A DNA stretch of 64,000 nt from Cuniculiplasma sp052315415 (GCA_052315415.1 JBLSDH010000002.1:124001-188000), one strand, 5' to 3'. Positions 25,591 to 34,942 are shown, counted from the stretch's first letter. Notes: a model not told the origin generated them from the sequence alone. A program made the numbers and translations.

Positions 25591-27363
25591 TCAAGCTTTT
25601 GAACCCCAAAAAATATTTTCCTTCCTCTTTATTTTTATGATTTCTTCCATTGTTTTCATTGTTTCCTCATCAAGGGGGTTCTCCCGTAATGCCTTGACAG
25701 TATTCTCCGTAATGTCCACATAAATAATCTCGTCTGGAAAAATATGCCTGTTCAGTATCACTCCGTCAATAGCTACCGATACTTCAGAGCCGGCATCTGC
25801 AAATTTTCTGTTAACGTCTCCATCCTTAATACTCTTTATCGTACCTGCATATTTTCCATCCTGTCTTATCAATGTGTCATTAACCTTTATCCTTCCAGAT
25901 AACACCCTTATACCAACCAAAACAGGTTTTGCCTGTCTGAATATATATTGTGGCAGTATTGTAATTTTTGAAGGAATTGGGAACGATTGTTTTTTCTCTT
26001 CCTCAATTTCTGCTTTTTTATCTTTTAACCATTTTTCTGTTTCTTCTATTAATGAATAAATAATATTTGACGTAATAACTCCGCAATCATATGTTATTAC
26101 GGAATTCCTGGCATCAGGAGAAAGCTCAACATTAAAACCAACAATTAATCTGTCCATTGCATCAGGAAGTGTTGAAACATCTATGAGATCCCTTTTACTA
26201 ATCTCTCCAGTGGCAGCAGATCTTATTGGAATATTTTTCTGCTTTAGTTCATAAGCAACAGCTTCGAGAGAGCCAAGAGTGTCAGCCTTCAGTGTTACAC
26301 CATTCTTACTGAGATCAACATTTACACGGCTCTCCTGGGCAAATTCTTCCTCGGCTTCAGCTATGTTTCCATTGCTAACCATAAGAGTAGAGCCAGGTAT
26401 TACATTGTAAGAGTCTGATATTAAAACCCTAACTCCCGCAGCAGATTTTACCAACTCCTTTTCCTTTATTGTTGATCTTCTAGTTGATGAGTTCACAAAC
26501 AAACCTTTTATTCTGGTCTCCTTTATTCCAGCATCTGTGTTTACATAAATTTTTGAGCCTTTTTTTAACTCTCCTTGATAAAGAACAGTATCAAGGAATA
26601 TTCCAGCTGAGTCGTCCTTCCTAACCTCAAGCACGCTTGCCTTACCTAAACCCTCGATTCTCGATATATTTTCAGAAAGATATTTCTGAGCCAACCCAGA
26701 TATTGTTAAAAGGGTTTCATATATCCCAATTCCTTCTCTTGAACTGGCAGGAATTATAGAGACAAATTTTGAAAAATCTGTTACTCTGTCATATCTTTCG
26801 GCCTGAAAACCTTCATTATACAACTCATTAACAAGATTATAAAATCTTTTGTCGAATTCCTGTATATATTCATCTCTTTGAGCTTTAATAAACTTACTAA
26901 ATAATTTTGACTCAGTTTTTCTATAATAGGGAATTAGATCTATTTTGTTTGCTACAACAACAAAGGGTGTGCGAAATTTTTTAAGTATGTTTATTGATTC
27001 TTTTGTCTGAGGCATTAATCCGTCATTAATGTCTATAACAAGAATGGCTATATCAGCAAGAGCGCCTCCTCTTGCCCTCATATTTGAAAACGCTACATGA
27101 CCTGGTGTATCAACAAAAAGTATCCCTGGAATTTTTAAAATGCCTTTTTTTAATGTTCCCTCTGATAATTCCATAATTCTGTTTATTGATATTTCAGTTG
27201 CGCCTATTCTCTGGGTGATTCCTCCTGCCTCCTTTAAAGCTACCGAACTTCCCCTTATAGCATCAAGGAGTGAAGTTTTACCATGGTCTACATGACCTAA
27301 AACACTGATAATAGGTTGCCTCAAATCTTCTTTATTCTTCAATTCTGCAGGAATAAGTATCAC
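25591..27363 (-). CDS. infB: Translation initiation factor aIF5B (IF-2 homologue)
   Basis: A 590-aa translational GTPase that promotes subunit joining and initiator-tRNA positioning. The G1 motif GHVDHGKTSLLD starts at residue 22, G3 is DTPGHVAF, and G4 is NKID. Domain II, an alpha/beta domain III (VTLKADTLGSLEAV) and a C-terminal beta-barrel with ILPQYIFRQAKPVLVGIRVLSG complete the archaeal/eukaryal aIF5B plan. The GTG start is set by the longest conserved N-terminus. It is the last gene of the L7Ae-S28e-L24e-Ndk-aIF5B operon, 21 nt after ndk. Confidence 0.96.
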   Translation of the reverse strand: MILIPAELKNKEDLRQPIISVLGHVDHGKTSLLDAIRGSSVALKEAGGITQRIGATEISINRIMELSEGTLKKGILKIPGILFVDTPGHVAFSNMRARGGALADIAILVIDINDGLMPQTKESINILKKFRTPFVVVANKIDLIPYYRKTESKLFSKFIKAQRDEYIQEFDKRFYNLVNELYNEGFQAERYDRVTDFSKFVSIIPASSREGIGIYETLLTISGLAQKYLSENISRIEGLGKASVLEVRKDDSAGIFLDTVLYQGELKKGSKIYVNTDAGIKETRIKGLFVNSSTRRSTIKEKELVKSAAGVRVLISDSYNVIPGSTLMVSNGNIAEAEEEFAQESRVNVDLSKNGVTLKADTLGSLEAVAYELKQKNIPIRSAATGEISKRDLIDVSTLPDAMDRLIVGFNVELSPDARNSVITYDCGVITSNIIYSLIEETEKWLKDKKAEIEEEKKQSFPIPSKITILPQYIFRQAKPVLVGIRVLSGRIKVNDTLIRQDGKYAGTIKSIKDGDVNRKFADAGSEVSVAIDGVILNRHIFPDEIIYVDITENTVKALRENPLDEETMKTMEEIIKIKRKENIFWGSKA

Positions 27364-27384
27364 CCCAAATATTTAATTATAAAT

Positions 27385-27834
27385 TTATAAAAGATTTTCG
27401 TCGCCGTAGCTGAAATTTAAAATTTCTTTTTCTGAGAAAAAAATTTTTGATTCATGTTCGTAAGCTTCAATTGAGTCTGAAGCATGGACAAGGTTTCTTT
27501 CTATGCTATTGGAATAATCCCCCCTTATTGTTCCTGGTGAAGCTTTCGAACCGTCAGTAGCTCCAACAATATTCCTCACTGTAGATATGGCATTCCTTCC
27601 TTTTACTATAATGGCTATTATGGGCCCTGATGTTATGTATTCAACAAGTTCCTTAAAAAATGGTTTTTCCTTATGAACAGAATAATGTCTTTCACCATTT
27701 TCCTTTGAAAGCTGAATCATTTTCAAAGCAACAATGTTGAGGCCTTTCTGTTCAAGTCTTTTTATTATCTCTCCAGCAAGTCTTCTTTTGACTCCATCTG
27801 GTTTAACAAGAACAAGCGTCAGCTCTTCATTCAT
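27385..27834 (-). CDS. ndk: Nucleoside diphosphate kinase
   Basis: A 149-aa enzyme transferring the gamma phosphate between NTPs and NDPs through a phosphohistidine. The active His117 is in RNLVHASDS, and the family segments TLVLVKPDGVKR and RGDY are intact. The start overlaps the L24e stop by 4 nt (ATGA). Ndk within a ribosomal-protein/IF operon is the usual euryarchaeal arrangement. Confidence 0.96.
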   Translation of the reverse strand: MNEELTLVLVKPDGVKRRLAGEIIKRLEQKGLNIVALKMIQLSKENGERHYSVHKEKPFFKELVEYITSGPIIAIIVKGRNAISTVRNIVGATDGSKASPGTIRGDYSNSIERNLVHASDSIEAYEHESKIFFSEKEILNFSYGDENLL

Positions 27835-28055
27835 TGCTCAGCACCTGTTTTTTTCTCAGCCATCTTTTTTAAATTCTTAATATTATGATATTCCGCTGTC
27901 CATTTAACCTTTCTCGGGATTCTTTTTAGCTTCAACATATTTACCCTGCATTTTTTACTGCAGAAGTTAAGTGTTGCCCCATCTTTTCTGATGTAAAGCA
28001 TTCCGGTTCCCGGTTCAATGTCCTTTCCACAAAAAGTACAAATTCTCTCTGCCAT
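27831..28055 (-). CDS. rpl24e: 50S ribosomal protein L24e
   Basis: A 74-aa zinc-ribbon ribosomal protein with CTFCG near the start and FCSKKC near residue 33, forming the four-cysteine zinc site. The start is ATG 28055: the SD AGGTGA, which includes the S28e stop codon, lies 5 nt before it. A GTG three codons upstream falls inside the SD and is not used here. Operon: L7Ae-S28e-L24e-Ndk-aIF5B. Confidence 0.95.
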   Translation of the reverse strand: MAERICTFCGKDIEPGTGMLYIRKDGATLNFCSKKCRVNMLKLKRIPRKVKWTAEYHNIKNLKKMAEKKTGAEQ

Positions 28056-28060
28056 AATCT

Positions 28061-28273
28061 TCACCTGATTGATAGCTTCCTAGCCTCTCTGGCGGTTTCC
28101 CTTAACATCAGTATATCTCCAACCTGTACAGGACCCATGACGTTTCTTGCGATAATTCTTCCCTGATCACGTCCAGATAGCACCCTTACCTTGACTGTGG
28201 TCGCCTCACCTGTCATTCCTGTCCTTCCCATTAATTCAACAACCTCTGCAGGTGTTGCTTCGTTATCAGCCAT
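28061..28273 (-). CDS. rps28e: 30S ribosomal protein S28e
   Basis: A 70-aa protein with the S28e OB-fold signature: EVVELMGRTGMTGEATTVKVRVL near the start, NVMGPVQVGDILMLRETAREARKL at the end. It follows L7Ae by 9 nt with GGGGT as SD, and its TGA stop is part of the SD for L24e. Confidence 0.96.
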   Translation of the reverse strand: MADNEATPAEVVELMGRTGMTGEATTVKVRVLSGRDQGRIIARNVMGPVQVGDILMLRETAREARKLSIR

Positions 28274-28282
28274 TTATACCCC

Positions 28283-28651
28283 TCATTTTACAAGATTTTT
28301 AATCTCGCCTGATATCTGCTTGTAAATTTCTTCATTTTTTCCGTAATCCACAATTGAGACAGAAGCCGTTGAATTTATGCCCACCTTTGATCCTAGATTT
28401 TCCCTCTTTTTTACATATACAAAAGGAACTTTCCTCTCTTCACACAACTTAGGCAGAAAGAACACAACTTCTGGTGGGTTTACATCCTCTGCAATAACCA
28501 CAAGCTTGCTTTCTCCTCTCTCAACAGACTTAATAACTTCATTTGTACCTTTTCTTATCTTTCCATTTCTGAAAGAATTTTCAACAAGCTCAAGAACCTT
28601 CTTTTCCAATTCCTCGGGAGTTTCGAATTTTACATATCCAGATTTATCCAT
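28283..28651 (-). CDS. rpl7ae: 50S ribosomal protein L7Ae
   Basis: A kink-turn-binding protein of the ribosome, C/D and H/ACA RNPs and RNase P. The family core GTNEVIKSVERGESKLVVIAEDVNPPE is present, followed by LGSKVGI. The ATG at 28651 gives 122 aa, the normal size; GAAGGAGG is 8 nt upstream. A GTG six codons earlier would contain the SD inside the coding region and is rejected. It heads the ribosomal/IF operon. Confidence 0.95.
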   Translation of the reverse strand: MDKSGYVKFETPEELEKKVLELVENSFRNGKIRKGTNEVIKSVERGESKLVVIAEDVNPPEVVFFLPKLCEERKVPFVYVKKRENLGSKVGINSTASVSIVDYGKNEEIYKQISGEIKNLVK

Positions 28652-28726
28652 TTTATATTCCTCCTTCACAGAGTAAAAAGGTAATTTAAAACTCTATAAA
28701 TAAGTTTTTATCGAAAAGTGATTTGT

Positions 28727-29599
28727 CTAGAAGACAAAATCTATTATTTCCTTTACCTTTGATTCAGGTATCTTTTCCATTGTTGTTATAGGTTCAGGTA
28801 TTTTCCCTTTTATGTTGTGCTTTTTGTAGAATGAAGCATACGTCAATGCGGGGAATGGATATGAATTTATCATATTATAGAGGCGAATTAGCTTTTGCTG
28901 AAGGTTTATTGCCTCTTCTATCTCTCCAGATATGAATTTTCTGTACACATTTACAGCTAATGGATTCACATTTGTTGTTCCACAAACACCTCCCTTTGCC
29001 CCCATTATTAATGATTGCAATAGCAGGTCATCCTGTCCCTGATATACAGAAATTTTATTTTTGAAACGATCTGTGAGCGAATTAAAATACCTTATGTCAC
29101 CACTACTGTCTTTCAGGCCTCGTATTCTGCATATATCCATAATGTTTTCAATGGTTTCCAATTCAAAACGAGAGCCTGTAAATTGAGGTATGTTGTATAT
29201 GTATAGGTCTCCGTTGAATACCTCAGAGATTTTTTCAAAATGTCTTACCATCCACGACTGCTCAGCCTTAATATAATAGGTTGGTTGCAATACTGCATGT
29301 TTTACTCCAAGGTCTTCAGCAAATTTTGCAAATTCCACAGCCTCTTCTGTATTCTGTGAGCCAATTCCTGTTATTACCTCAAAGCCATCGCTATTATCAA
29401 CAATGATTTTAAGGAACTTTTTTCTTTTTTCCATGGAAAGGAGATTAAAAAGGCCGTTGCTACCTAAAGGGAATATCTTGTTTATTCCAAATTCAGTCAT
29501 GTCTTCAAGGAGTATTTTCGTATATTGCTCCGATGGTTCTCCATCAGCATCAAGAGGGGTTATCAATGGACATATTATATCAACATCAGCCTTATTCAT
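28727..29599 (-). CDS. Dihydrodipicolinate synthase/KDG aldolase family protein
   Basis: A 290-aa class I aldolase with a TIM barrel. The Schiff-base lysine is Lys163 in GLKDSSGD, and Tyr135 lies in YIYNIPQFTG. The phosphate/carboxylate loop reads PLGSNGLFNLL in place of the GTTGE typical of DapA, which matches 2-keto-3-deoxy(phospho)gluconate aldolases of Sulfolobus and Thermoplasmatales. It would then cleave KDG to pyruvate and glyceraldehyde in the nonphosphorylated Entner-Doudoroff pathway. Other DHDPS-family activities are possible. It is monocistronic. Confidence 0.82.
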   Translation of the reverse strand: MNKADVDIICPLITPLDADGEPSEQYTKILLEDMTEFGINKIFPLGSNGLFNLLSMEKRKKFLKIIVDNSDGFEVITGIGSQNTEEAVEFAKFAEDLGVKHAVLQPTYYIKAEQSWMVRHFEKISEVFNGDLYIYNIPQFTGSRFELETIENIMDICRIRGLKDSSGDIRYFNSLTDRFKNKISVYQGQDDLLLQSLIMGAKGGVCGTTNVNPLAVNVYRKFISGEIEEAINLQQKLIRLYNMINSYPFPALTYASFYKKHNIKGKIPEPITTMEKIPESKVKEIIDFVF

Positions 29600-29704
29600 A
29601 TATCCTTATTGCCAAATCATATATTTGTTTATTCAAAACAGTTTTAACGTTAAAAAATAATAAACAAAATTTAAATACGCCGATTTGCTTTTTATTTTGA
29701 TAAT

Positions 29705-30307
29705 ATGGAAGAATCAGTATATGATAAGTATCTCAAAAGGATTCTTCATTCAGACCCAAAGGCTCTTCTTATTGTGCTTGATGAGATTGAAAATGATCCT
29801 TTCTTAACAGATGCAGAAATTAATATCCTTGAGGAGGAAATTCAGAATGTACTTAAATTCAGATCAAACGTAAGCGTAAAGGTGGTTAACAAGTACACAG
29901 GAAGAGAAGAGATGCCTCCTAAAACATATGTGAATAACTTTGATGGTTCAGTAGTTTATGAAGGTGAAAAAATAATGTACGGGATAATATGGAGGGTTTA
30001 TACACCAACCATAAGGTATGCAGACAGTAAATACAAAATATGGTATTACAATGAAAAAATTTCAAAAATACTTTCAGACGTTCTATTAGAGGAGGTTCCT
30101 GGAAGACTTCCTGACTATTTTGATTATCCTCCGTGGCTCTTTGGGAGAGATAATTTTCTAAGGATACAGTATGTTCCTCTTCAAGACATAGTTTTTAACG
30201 CGATAATAAATGGGACAATAAAAGGTTGGGAAACTCTTATAGAGAAGGGGATTCCCAGAGAGATGGTAGATGACCTGAGGTCAAAAAACCTTGGAAACTA
30301 TAATTGA
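29705..30307 (+). CDS. Hypothetical protein (200 aa)
   Basis: I do not recognise this protein. The N-terminal ~60 residues are helical and acidic, the middle is rich in Tyr, Trp and beta-strand-like segments (KIMYGIIWRVYTPTIRYADSKYKIWYY split over two lines of the fold), and the C-terminus is mixed. There are no membrane segments, no cysteines and no nucleotide motifs. It overlaps the following gene by 17 nt, so the pair is probably co-expressed, and both lie directly upstream of AsnRS. Confidence 0.65.
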   Translation: MEESVYDKYLKRILHSDPKALLIVLDEIENDPFLTDAEINILEEEIQNVLKFRSNVSVKVVNKYTGREEMPPKTYVNNFDGSVVYEGEKIMYGIIWRVYTPTIRYADSKYKIWYYNEKISKILSDVLLEEVPGRLPDYFDYPPWLFGRDNFLRIQYVPLQDIVFNAIINGTIKGWETLIEKGIPREMVDDLRSKNLGNYN

Positions 30308-30848
30308 AAGAGTTATAATTGGATTGAATTTAAAGCAATTTTATCATTATAATTACCTTTTAAGAGATATAAAATTTATTAAGAGAAGAACTACCTATGG
30401 GTTTGAAATGGATTTTTTCAAAGGTATCCCAATATCTCTTATTGAGGTTATTGAAAAAGATTCATATTTTGTATCATTCCCGGAGAACATAAACTTTCAT
30501 TGTTTGATTAATTTTAATAAAATTAAAATGATGATAGAAAAAGAAAGATTTTGGGAAATCCACAACCTTCTAGAATTTTTTTGGAGAAGGAAAAAAGATC
30601 CAGACAGGCTTTTTCTTAAGGGTGTTATAGATATTTGCGTTTCCCAGGTTAAGGTTCAAATGGGTCAGAATAACCTCTGTAATAGAATAATGAAAAGAGG
30701 TGAACTGGAAATAGAAAACTCAGGTCTTTCTAAACACATAGAGAAAATTATGGATAGAAAAGAATATCCTGTAAAATTTACAAATTTTTTTTTACTGTAT
30801 TTAATAAATCGTCTAAATGAAGATAATGGAATTGTAGAAAATAAATAA
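30291..30848 (+). CDS. DUF309-like helical protein
   Basis: A 185-aa protein whose central region, ERFWEIHNLLEFFWRR followed by DRLFLKGVIDICVSQVKVQMG, follows the DUF309 pattern (E/H-x-H/N-x-x-LE-x-x-W, then LxGxIxxxVA-like). That family forms small helical bundles of unknown function. The start is uncertain: TTG at 30291 overlaps the previous gene, and internal ATG codons would remove the N-terminal strand. AsnRS begins 21 nt downstream, so the three genes may form one transcript. Confidence 0.6.
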   Translation: METIIERVIIGLNLKQFYHYNYLLRDIKFIKRRTTYGFEMDFFKGIPISLIEVIEKDSYFVSFPENINFHCLINFNKIKMMIEKERFWEIHNLLEFFWRRKKDPDRLFLKGVIDICVSQVKVQMGQNNLCNRIMKRGELEIENSGLSKHIEKIMDRKEYPVKFTNFFLLYLINRLNEDNGIVENK

Positions 30849-30869
30849 TTATAAAGCATTAACCTTAGT

Positions 30870-32159
30870 ATGCAATCTATATCTGAGGTTTTGCATCCTG
30901 AAATGGAAGGTAAGCAATGCCATATAAGGGGCTGGGTTTACAGAATAAGATCTTCAGGAAAAATCGTTTTTCTTATTCTTAGGGATTCATCAAATATAAT
31001 TCAGACCGTCGGGAAGGTTGAATTTCTTGGAGAAGAAAAATTTTCCAAACTTGAATCTTTGACCATAGAGAGTAGCCTTGAAATTGTTGGGATTGTAAAG
31101 AAAGATGAAAGAGCAATAACCGGTTATGAACTAACGATCACAGATTTTAAGATTTATCAGAGAAATGAAAATTTTCCAGTATCAAAGGACATATCAGAAG
31201 AATTTGAACTTGATAACAGACATCTGTGGATAAGGAGCCGAGAATTCAATGCCATATTAAAAATAAGATCAACAATTTTCAAGGCATTCAGAAACTTTTA
31301 TTATGAAAATGGTTTTTATGAGGTCCAGCCTCCTTTAATGGTTTCAACAGCAACGGAGGGAGGGTCTACTCTCTTTGAAGTGCCCTTTTTTGGTGAGAAG
31401 GCATATTTGACCCAGAGTTCGCAGTTTTATCTTGAAACGTTCATATTTTCATTGGAAAAGGTTTTCACAATTTCACCAAGTTTCAGAGCCGAGAAGAGCA
31501 GAACCTGGAGACACCTTACAGAATACTGGCACGCTGAAATGGAAGAGGCTTGGGTAGGTAACGAAGAAATGATGAAAAGAGAAGAAGACATGCTTCATTA
31601 TATAATAAAAAATGTACTTGAGGACAACGAAGATGAATTAAAAATTCTTAACAGAGATGAAAAACCTTTAAGGGATTCATTAAACAGCTTTAACAGAATG
31701 ACCTACAGAGAACTAATTGAAAAATCCAAGGATCTTGGTATGCCATTAAAGTATGGTGATGATCTTGGTGCGGACGAAGAGAGAAGAATAATGCAAAATT
31801 TCACTAAGCCGTTGTTTATTACACATTTCCCTGCAGAACTAAAGACATTTTATCACAGGCCAGATCCGAAAAATCCTGATGTTATACTCTGCCATGATTT
31901 GCTGGCACCCGAGGGATACGGGGAGATAATAGGTGGAGGGGAAAGAATCTGGGAGTATGAGGTTCTAAAGAAAAGGATTGAAGATGCTGGTTTAAAAGAG
32001 GAGGACTACTATTGGTACCTGGATCTGAGAAAGTATGGAAGTGTTCCTCATTCGGGATTTGGTTTGGGAATGGATAGACTGGCAATGTGGATTATGCATC
32101 TACCCGCCATAAAAAATGCGATTCCATATCCAAGAACAATAAGAAGGTTAAAACCTTGA
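30870..32159 (+). CDS. asnS: Asparagine--tRNA ligase
   Basis: A class IIb aminoacyl-tRNA synthetase of 429 aa. It has an N-terminal OB-fold anticodon-binding domain (residues 1-100) and a catalytic domain with motif 2 near FRAEKSRTWRHLTEYW and motif 3 GFGLGMDRLAMWI. The RAEKSRTxRHLxEYW sequence is of the AsnRS type; archaeal AspRS has AE...NTTRHLNE. The C-terminal PRTIRRLKP also fits AsnRS. The stop codon overlaps the TTG start of hemE (TTGA). Confidence 0.9.
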   Translation: MQSISEVLHPEMEGKQCHIRGWVYRIRSSGKIVFLILRDSSNIIQTVGKVEFLGEEKFSKLESLTIESSLEIVGIVKKDERAITGYELTITDFKIYQRNENFPVSKDISEEFELDNRHLWIRSREFNAILKIRSTIFKAFRNFYYENGFYEVQPPLMVSTATEGGSTLFEVPFFGEKAYLTQSSQFYLETFIFSLEKVFTISPSFRAEKSRTWRHLTEYWHAEMEEAWVGNEEMMKREEDMLHYIIKNVLEDNEDELKILNRDEKPLRDSLNSFNRMTYRELIEKSKDLGMPLKYGDDLGADEERRIMQNFTKPLFITHFPAELKTFYHRPDPKNPDVILCHDLLAPEGYGEIIGGGERIWEYEVLKKRIEDAGLKEEDYYWYLDLRKYGSVPHSGFGLGMDRLAMWIMHLPAIKNAIPYPRTIRRLKP

Positions 32160-33139
32160 TTAAAGAAAATCCATTCATTCAGGCGCTTAATAAAAAGCAC
32201 CATGACTCTGTTCCCGTATGGTTTATGAGGCAGGCTGGACGTTATATGAGTGAATACAGGGAGGTTAGAAAGAAACATTCAATAATTGAAATCTGTCATG
32301 ATCCAGAATTGTCCAGCTATATAAGTTACAGAGCAAAGGAAATTCTGGGAGTGGATGCGTCTATAATTTTTTCTGATATAATGATACCTGTTGAAAATTT
32401 AGGGTATTCAATAAGCTATGTTGAAAATATTGGACCGGTACCAAAAAAGGAAAGAGAAAGAAAAGAGATGTATTTTTCACATGCCGCTGAGGCATGCTTT
32501 CAATTCAAAACAAAACATCCAGAGGAGCCACTAATAGGTTTTTCGGGTGGTCCCCTAACTATTGCTTCCTACATAATTGCAGAGGGACCAGATAAAAATT
32601 TGGAAAAAACAAAGATGAAATTTTTTGAGGATGAAGAGTATTTTGATAACCTTATGGATGATATAACTTCAGTGCTAATTCATGATGTTAAAAAACAGTG
32701 CGATGCGGGATGTGATGCCATACAAATATTTGACAGCTGGGCAGGTTATCTTGATCCGTATTCATTTGAATATATCAATAAATGGAATAAGAAAATTGTG
32801 AACGCAATAAGGGAAAAAAATAAGAAATCTATATATTTCTCTACACAGACTGCTGGTATGATAGATCAGTTAAAAAAAATAGGTGCAGACTTTTTAAGCA
32901 TTGATTGGAGATGTGATATCTCATATGTTGCAGAACAGACCGATTCTGGCATACAGGGAAATTTAGACCCTACGATTCTCCTAAGTGATGGAAACAAATA
33001 TTATGAAAGAACAAAAAATATTATTAAAAGTATGAGAGAAAAAGATGATTTCATTTTTAATCTTGGACATGGAGTATTACCTGGTACGAAAGAACATAAA
33101 CTGAAAGATATAGTATCTATTTGCAGGGGATATATATGA
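32156..33139 (+). CDS. hemE: Uroporphyrinogen decarboxylase
   Basis: HemE removes four carboxyl groups from uroporphyrinogen III to give coproporphyrinogen III. The 327-aa form starts at TTG 32156, overlapping the asnS stop, with AAGGT upstream; a longer frame from 32087 would run inside asnS. The N-terminal signature PVWFMRQAGRYMSEYR is intact, followed by FSDIMIPVE, GFSGGPLTIASYI, and IFDSWAGYL. The C-terminal HGVLPGT is also intact. It is followed by ferrochelatase with an ATGA overlap, so a haem branch is encoded together. Confidence 0.94.
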   Translation: MIKENPFIQALNKKHHDSVPVWFMRQAGRYMSEYREVRKKHSIIEICHDPELSSYISYRAKEILGVDASIIFSDIMIPVENLGYSISYVENIGPVPKKERERKEMYFSHAAEACFQFKTKHPEEPLIGFSGGPLTIASYIIAEGPDKNLEKTKMKFFEDEEYFDNLMDDITSVLIHDVKKQCDAGCDAIQIFDSWAGYLDPYSFEYINKWNKKIVNAIREKNKKSIYFSTQTAGMIDQLKKIGADFLSIDWRCDISYVAEQTDSGIQGNLDPTILLSDGNKYYERTKNIIKSMREKDDFIFNLGHGVLPGTKEHKLKDIVSICRGYI

Positions 33140-34011
33140 GTAGAGAGATTGTATTGATGGCATACGGAAGCCCTTCTTCAAAGGAAGAAATAATGGATTA
33201 TCTAAGAGACATTTACCATGGAAAAGAACCACCAGAATACGCTATTAAGGAAACTTTTGCAAAATATGAAGCTTTTGGATACAAATCACCATCCAACGAA
33301 ATTTTGGAAAGTCTTGTTTCAAAACTGAATAAAAATTCAGGGGATCACTACGTTTTGTGTTTCAAACACTGGAAACCTTCAATCGAAGAAACTTTGAAGA
33401 ACATTATAGAGAGAGGGCCTGAGCAAATTGTGCTTCTACCACTTTTCCCTTTTAAAAATAAAAGTGTTGAAAGATCTTATATTGATGTTTCAAAAAAGGT
33501 CGTTGAGGAGAAAAATTTTACGGGAAAAGTAAAAATAGTGGATAGATTGAATAATAATTTATGGAGAAATTTTTGGGCCGATCAACTAAAAAATAAGAAT
33601 GACGATGGTATTTTTTTTCTTTTCAGTGCTCACAGTCTTCCTTACAATATTAGTGAAGAAGAAGATTATTACAACACAGTAAGAGGTGAAGCAACTGTTT
33701 TGTCTCAAATGGCCAGATTGAAAAATTACTCGTTTGGTTTTCAGAGCCGAGGATCATACGGTAAAGTATGGCTTGAACCAAGTGTTTATGACAGACTTAA
33801 GGAAATAGGAAAAGAAATTGATGAGATTACAACAGTTCCTTTTGGATTTTATTATGATCATCTGGAAGTTCTTTTTGATCTCGATAGACTATTTGGAGAG
33901 AAAGTTAGAGAAAACGGTTTTAAATACAGTAGATTATCCCTCCCAAACAACAGTGAGAAATCAATAAATATAATTAAAGCAGCAGTAGGTGATCAAAGTG
34001 AGGAACATTAA
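33136..34011 (+). CDS. hemH: Ferrochelatase (HemH/CpfC family)
   Basis: A 291-aa soluble chelatase that inserts Fe2+ into protoporphyrin or coproporphyrin. The active His is in FLFSAHSLPYNI (about 166) and the catalytic Glu in PFGFYYDHLEVLFDLD (about 246). The ATG 33136 overlaps the hemE TGA by 4 nt. Whether the substrate is coproporphyrin III (as in monoderm bacteria) or protoporphyrin IX cannot be told without the oxidase and decarboxylase genes, which are not in the window. Most archaea use the sirohaem route, so this classical pair is a useful lineage feature. Confidence 0.92.
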   Translation: MSREIVLMAYGSPSSKEEIMDYLRDIYHGKEPPEYAIKETFAKYEAFGYKSPSNEILESLVSKLNKNSGDHYVLCFKHWKPSIEETLKNIIERGPEQIVLLPLFPFKNKSVERSYIDVSKKVVEEKNFTGKVKIVDRLNNNLWRNFWADQLKNKNDDGIFFLFSAHSLPYNISEEEDYYNTVRGEATVLSQMARLKNYSFGFQSRGSYGKVWLEPSVYDRLKEIGKEIDEITTVPFGFYYDHLEVLFDLDRLFGEKVRENGFKYSRLSLPNNSEKSINIIKAAVGDQSEEH

Positions 34012-34897
34012 TGCATTTTATTATGGGGATGAAGAGTGGATTAAAAAAATTGTTAAGAAGCATACAGAGAGTGACATAACCATTTATGGAAAGAAAACAG
34101 AAAACATAAACATTACTGTAATAAGACCTTCAAGATTTCCAGATAAAATTTCTTCATTAACGGATTCCATACCACCCTGCAACATTTTCATTGTTGACTT
34201 TTCCAAAAGGGATTCAAACCTGGGTGAAGTTATTCTGGCCTGTTCACTTTACAATGACAGGGAGTTCGTGGTAATAAATTCTTCAGATAAAGAAAAGGAC
34301 GCAAGGATTTTAAAATCTATGAACATAAATAAAATAACATTCTTTGAAGGTGACCATGTGGAAATGGAGCAACTTCTTGAATCAAGATCAATGGATGAGG
34401 AGTTTTCTTCTGAAACAAGGATACTCATAGATCACTTCTTTAAAGTTAAAAGCGTGGGAACAGTGGTTCTTGGTTTTGTTATATCAGGCTCAGTTGAAAA
34501 GCACCAAACACTGAATCTCAACAACGGTAAAATAAAGTGCATGGTGAGATCAATACAGATGAACGATGTGGACTTTGAGAGGGCGGGGAAAGGATCAAGA
34601 GTAGGCCTCGCTTTAAAAAATATTGAAATAGATGACCTGGAACGTGGAGATATACTTTCAAATGAACCTTTGGATATCACTAACAGCATATCAGGAAAGA
34701 TCAAAAGCTCCTTACCTGGAAAAACGGTTGATGACGGGGAAATATTTATATCTGGATCAATGAAGTTTATAAGAGGAAGAAAAAATTCTGATGCCATAAT
34801 TATGGATAGGCCAATTGTCAAATTAGAAAAATACTGGGTTATAAAACAAAACGCAAATCCAAGAATACAGGGATTCATAAACAATGATGATTTATAA
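33998..34897 (+). CDS. EF-Tu/SelB-like protein with degenerate GTPase domain
   Basis: The C-terminal part (about residues 140-225) matches domain 2 of SelB/EF-Tu-type translational GTPases (VGTVVLGFVISGSVEKHQ, VRSIQMNDVDFERAGKGSRV, IDDLERGDIL), with a domain-3-like barrel after it. The N-terminal ~125 residues look like a G domain that has lost its P-loop and NKxD motifs; only a strand FIVDFSKRDSN and a later VINSSDK remain, so GTP binding is unlikely. The start is GTG 33998, 4 nt after the SD AGGTGAT, inside the end of hemH (14-nt overlap); another GTG at 33989 is possible. Its role is unknown, and coupling to haem genes may be incidental. Confidence 0.72.
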   Translation: MRNINAFYYGDEEWIKKIVKKHTESDITIYGKKTENINITVIRPSRFPDKISSLTDSIPPCNIFIVDFSKRDSNLGEVILACSLYNDREFVVINSSDKEKDARILKSMNINKITFFEGDHVEMEQLLESRSMDEEFSSETRILIDHFFKVKSVGTVVLGFVISGSVEKHQTLNLNNGKIKCMVRSIQMNDVDFERAGKGSRVGLALKNIEIDDLERGDILSNEPLDITNSISGKIKSSLPGKTVDDGEIFISGSMKFIRGRKNSDAIIMDRPIVKLEKYWVIKQNANPRIQGFINNDDL

Positions 34898-34942
34898 TGT
34901 ACTCATGAAAAGTATAATAAGGAAGTTTAAATTCTATCATCA

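Noticed and set aside
32087..32155. Upstream extension of hemE
   Set aside because: It lies inside the end of asnS and is not related to the HemE N-terminus; TTG 32156 fits operon overlap and SD.
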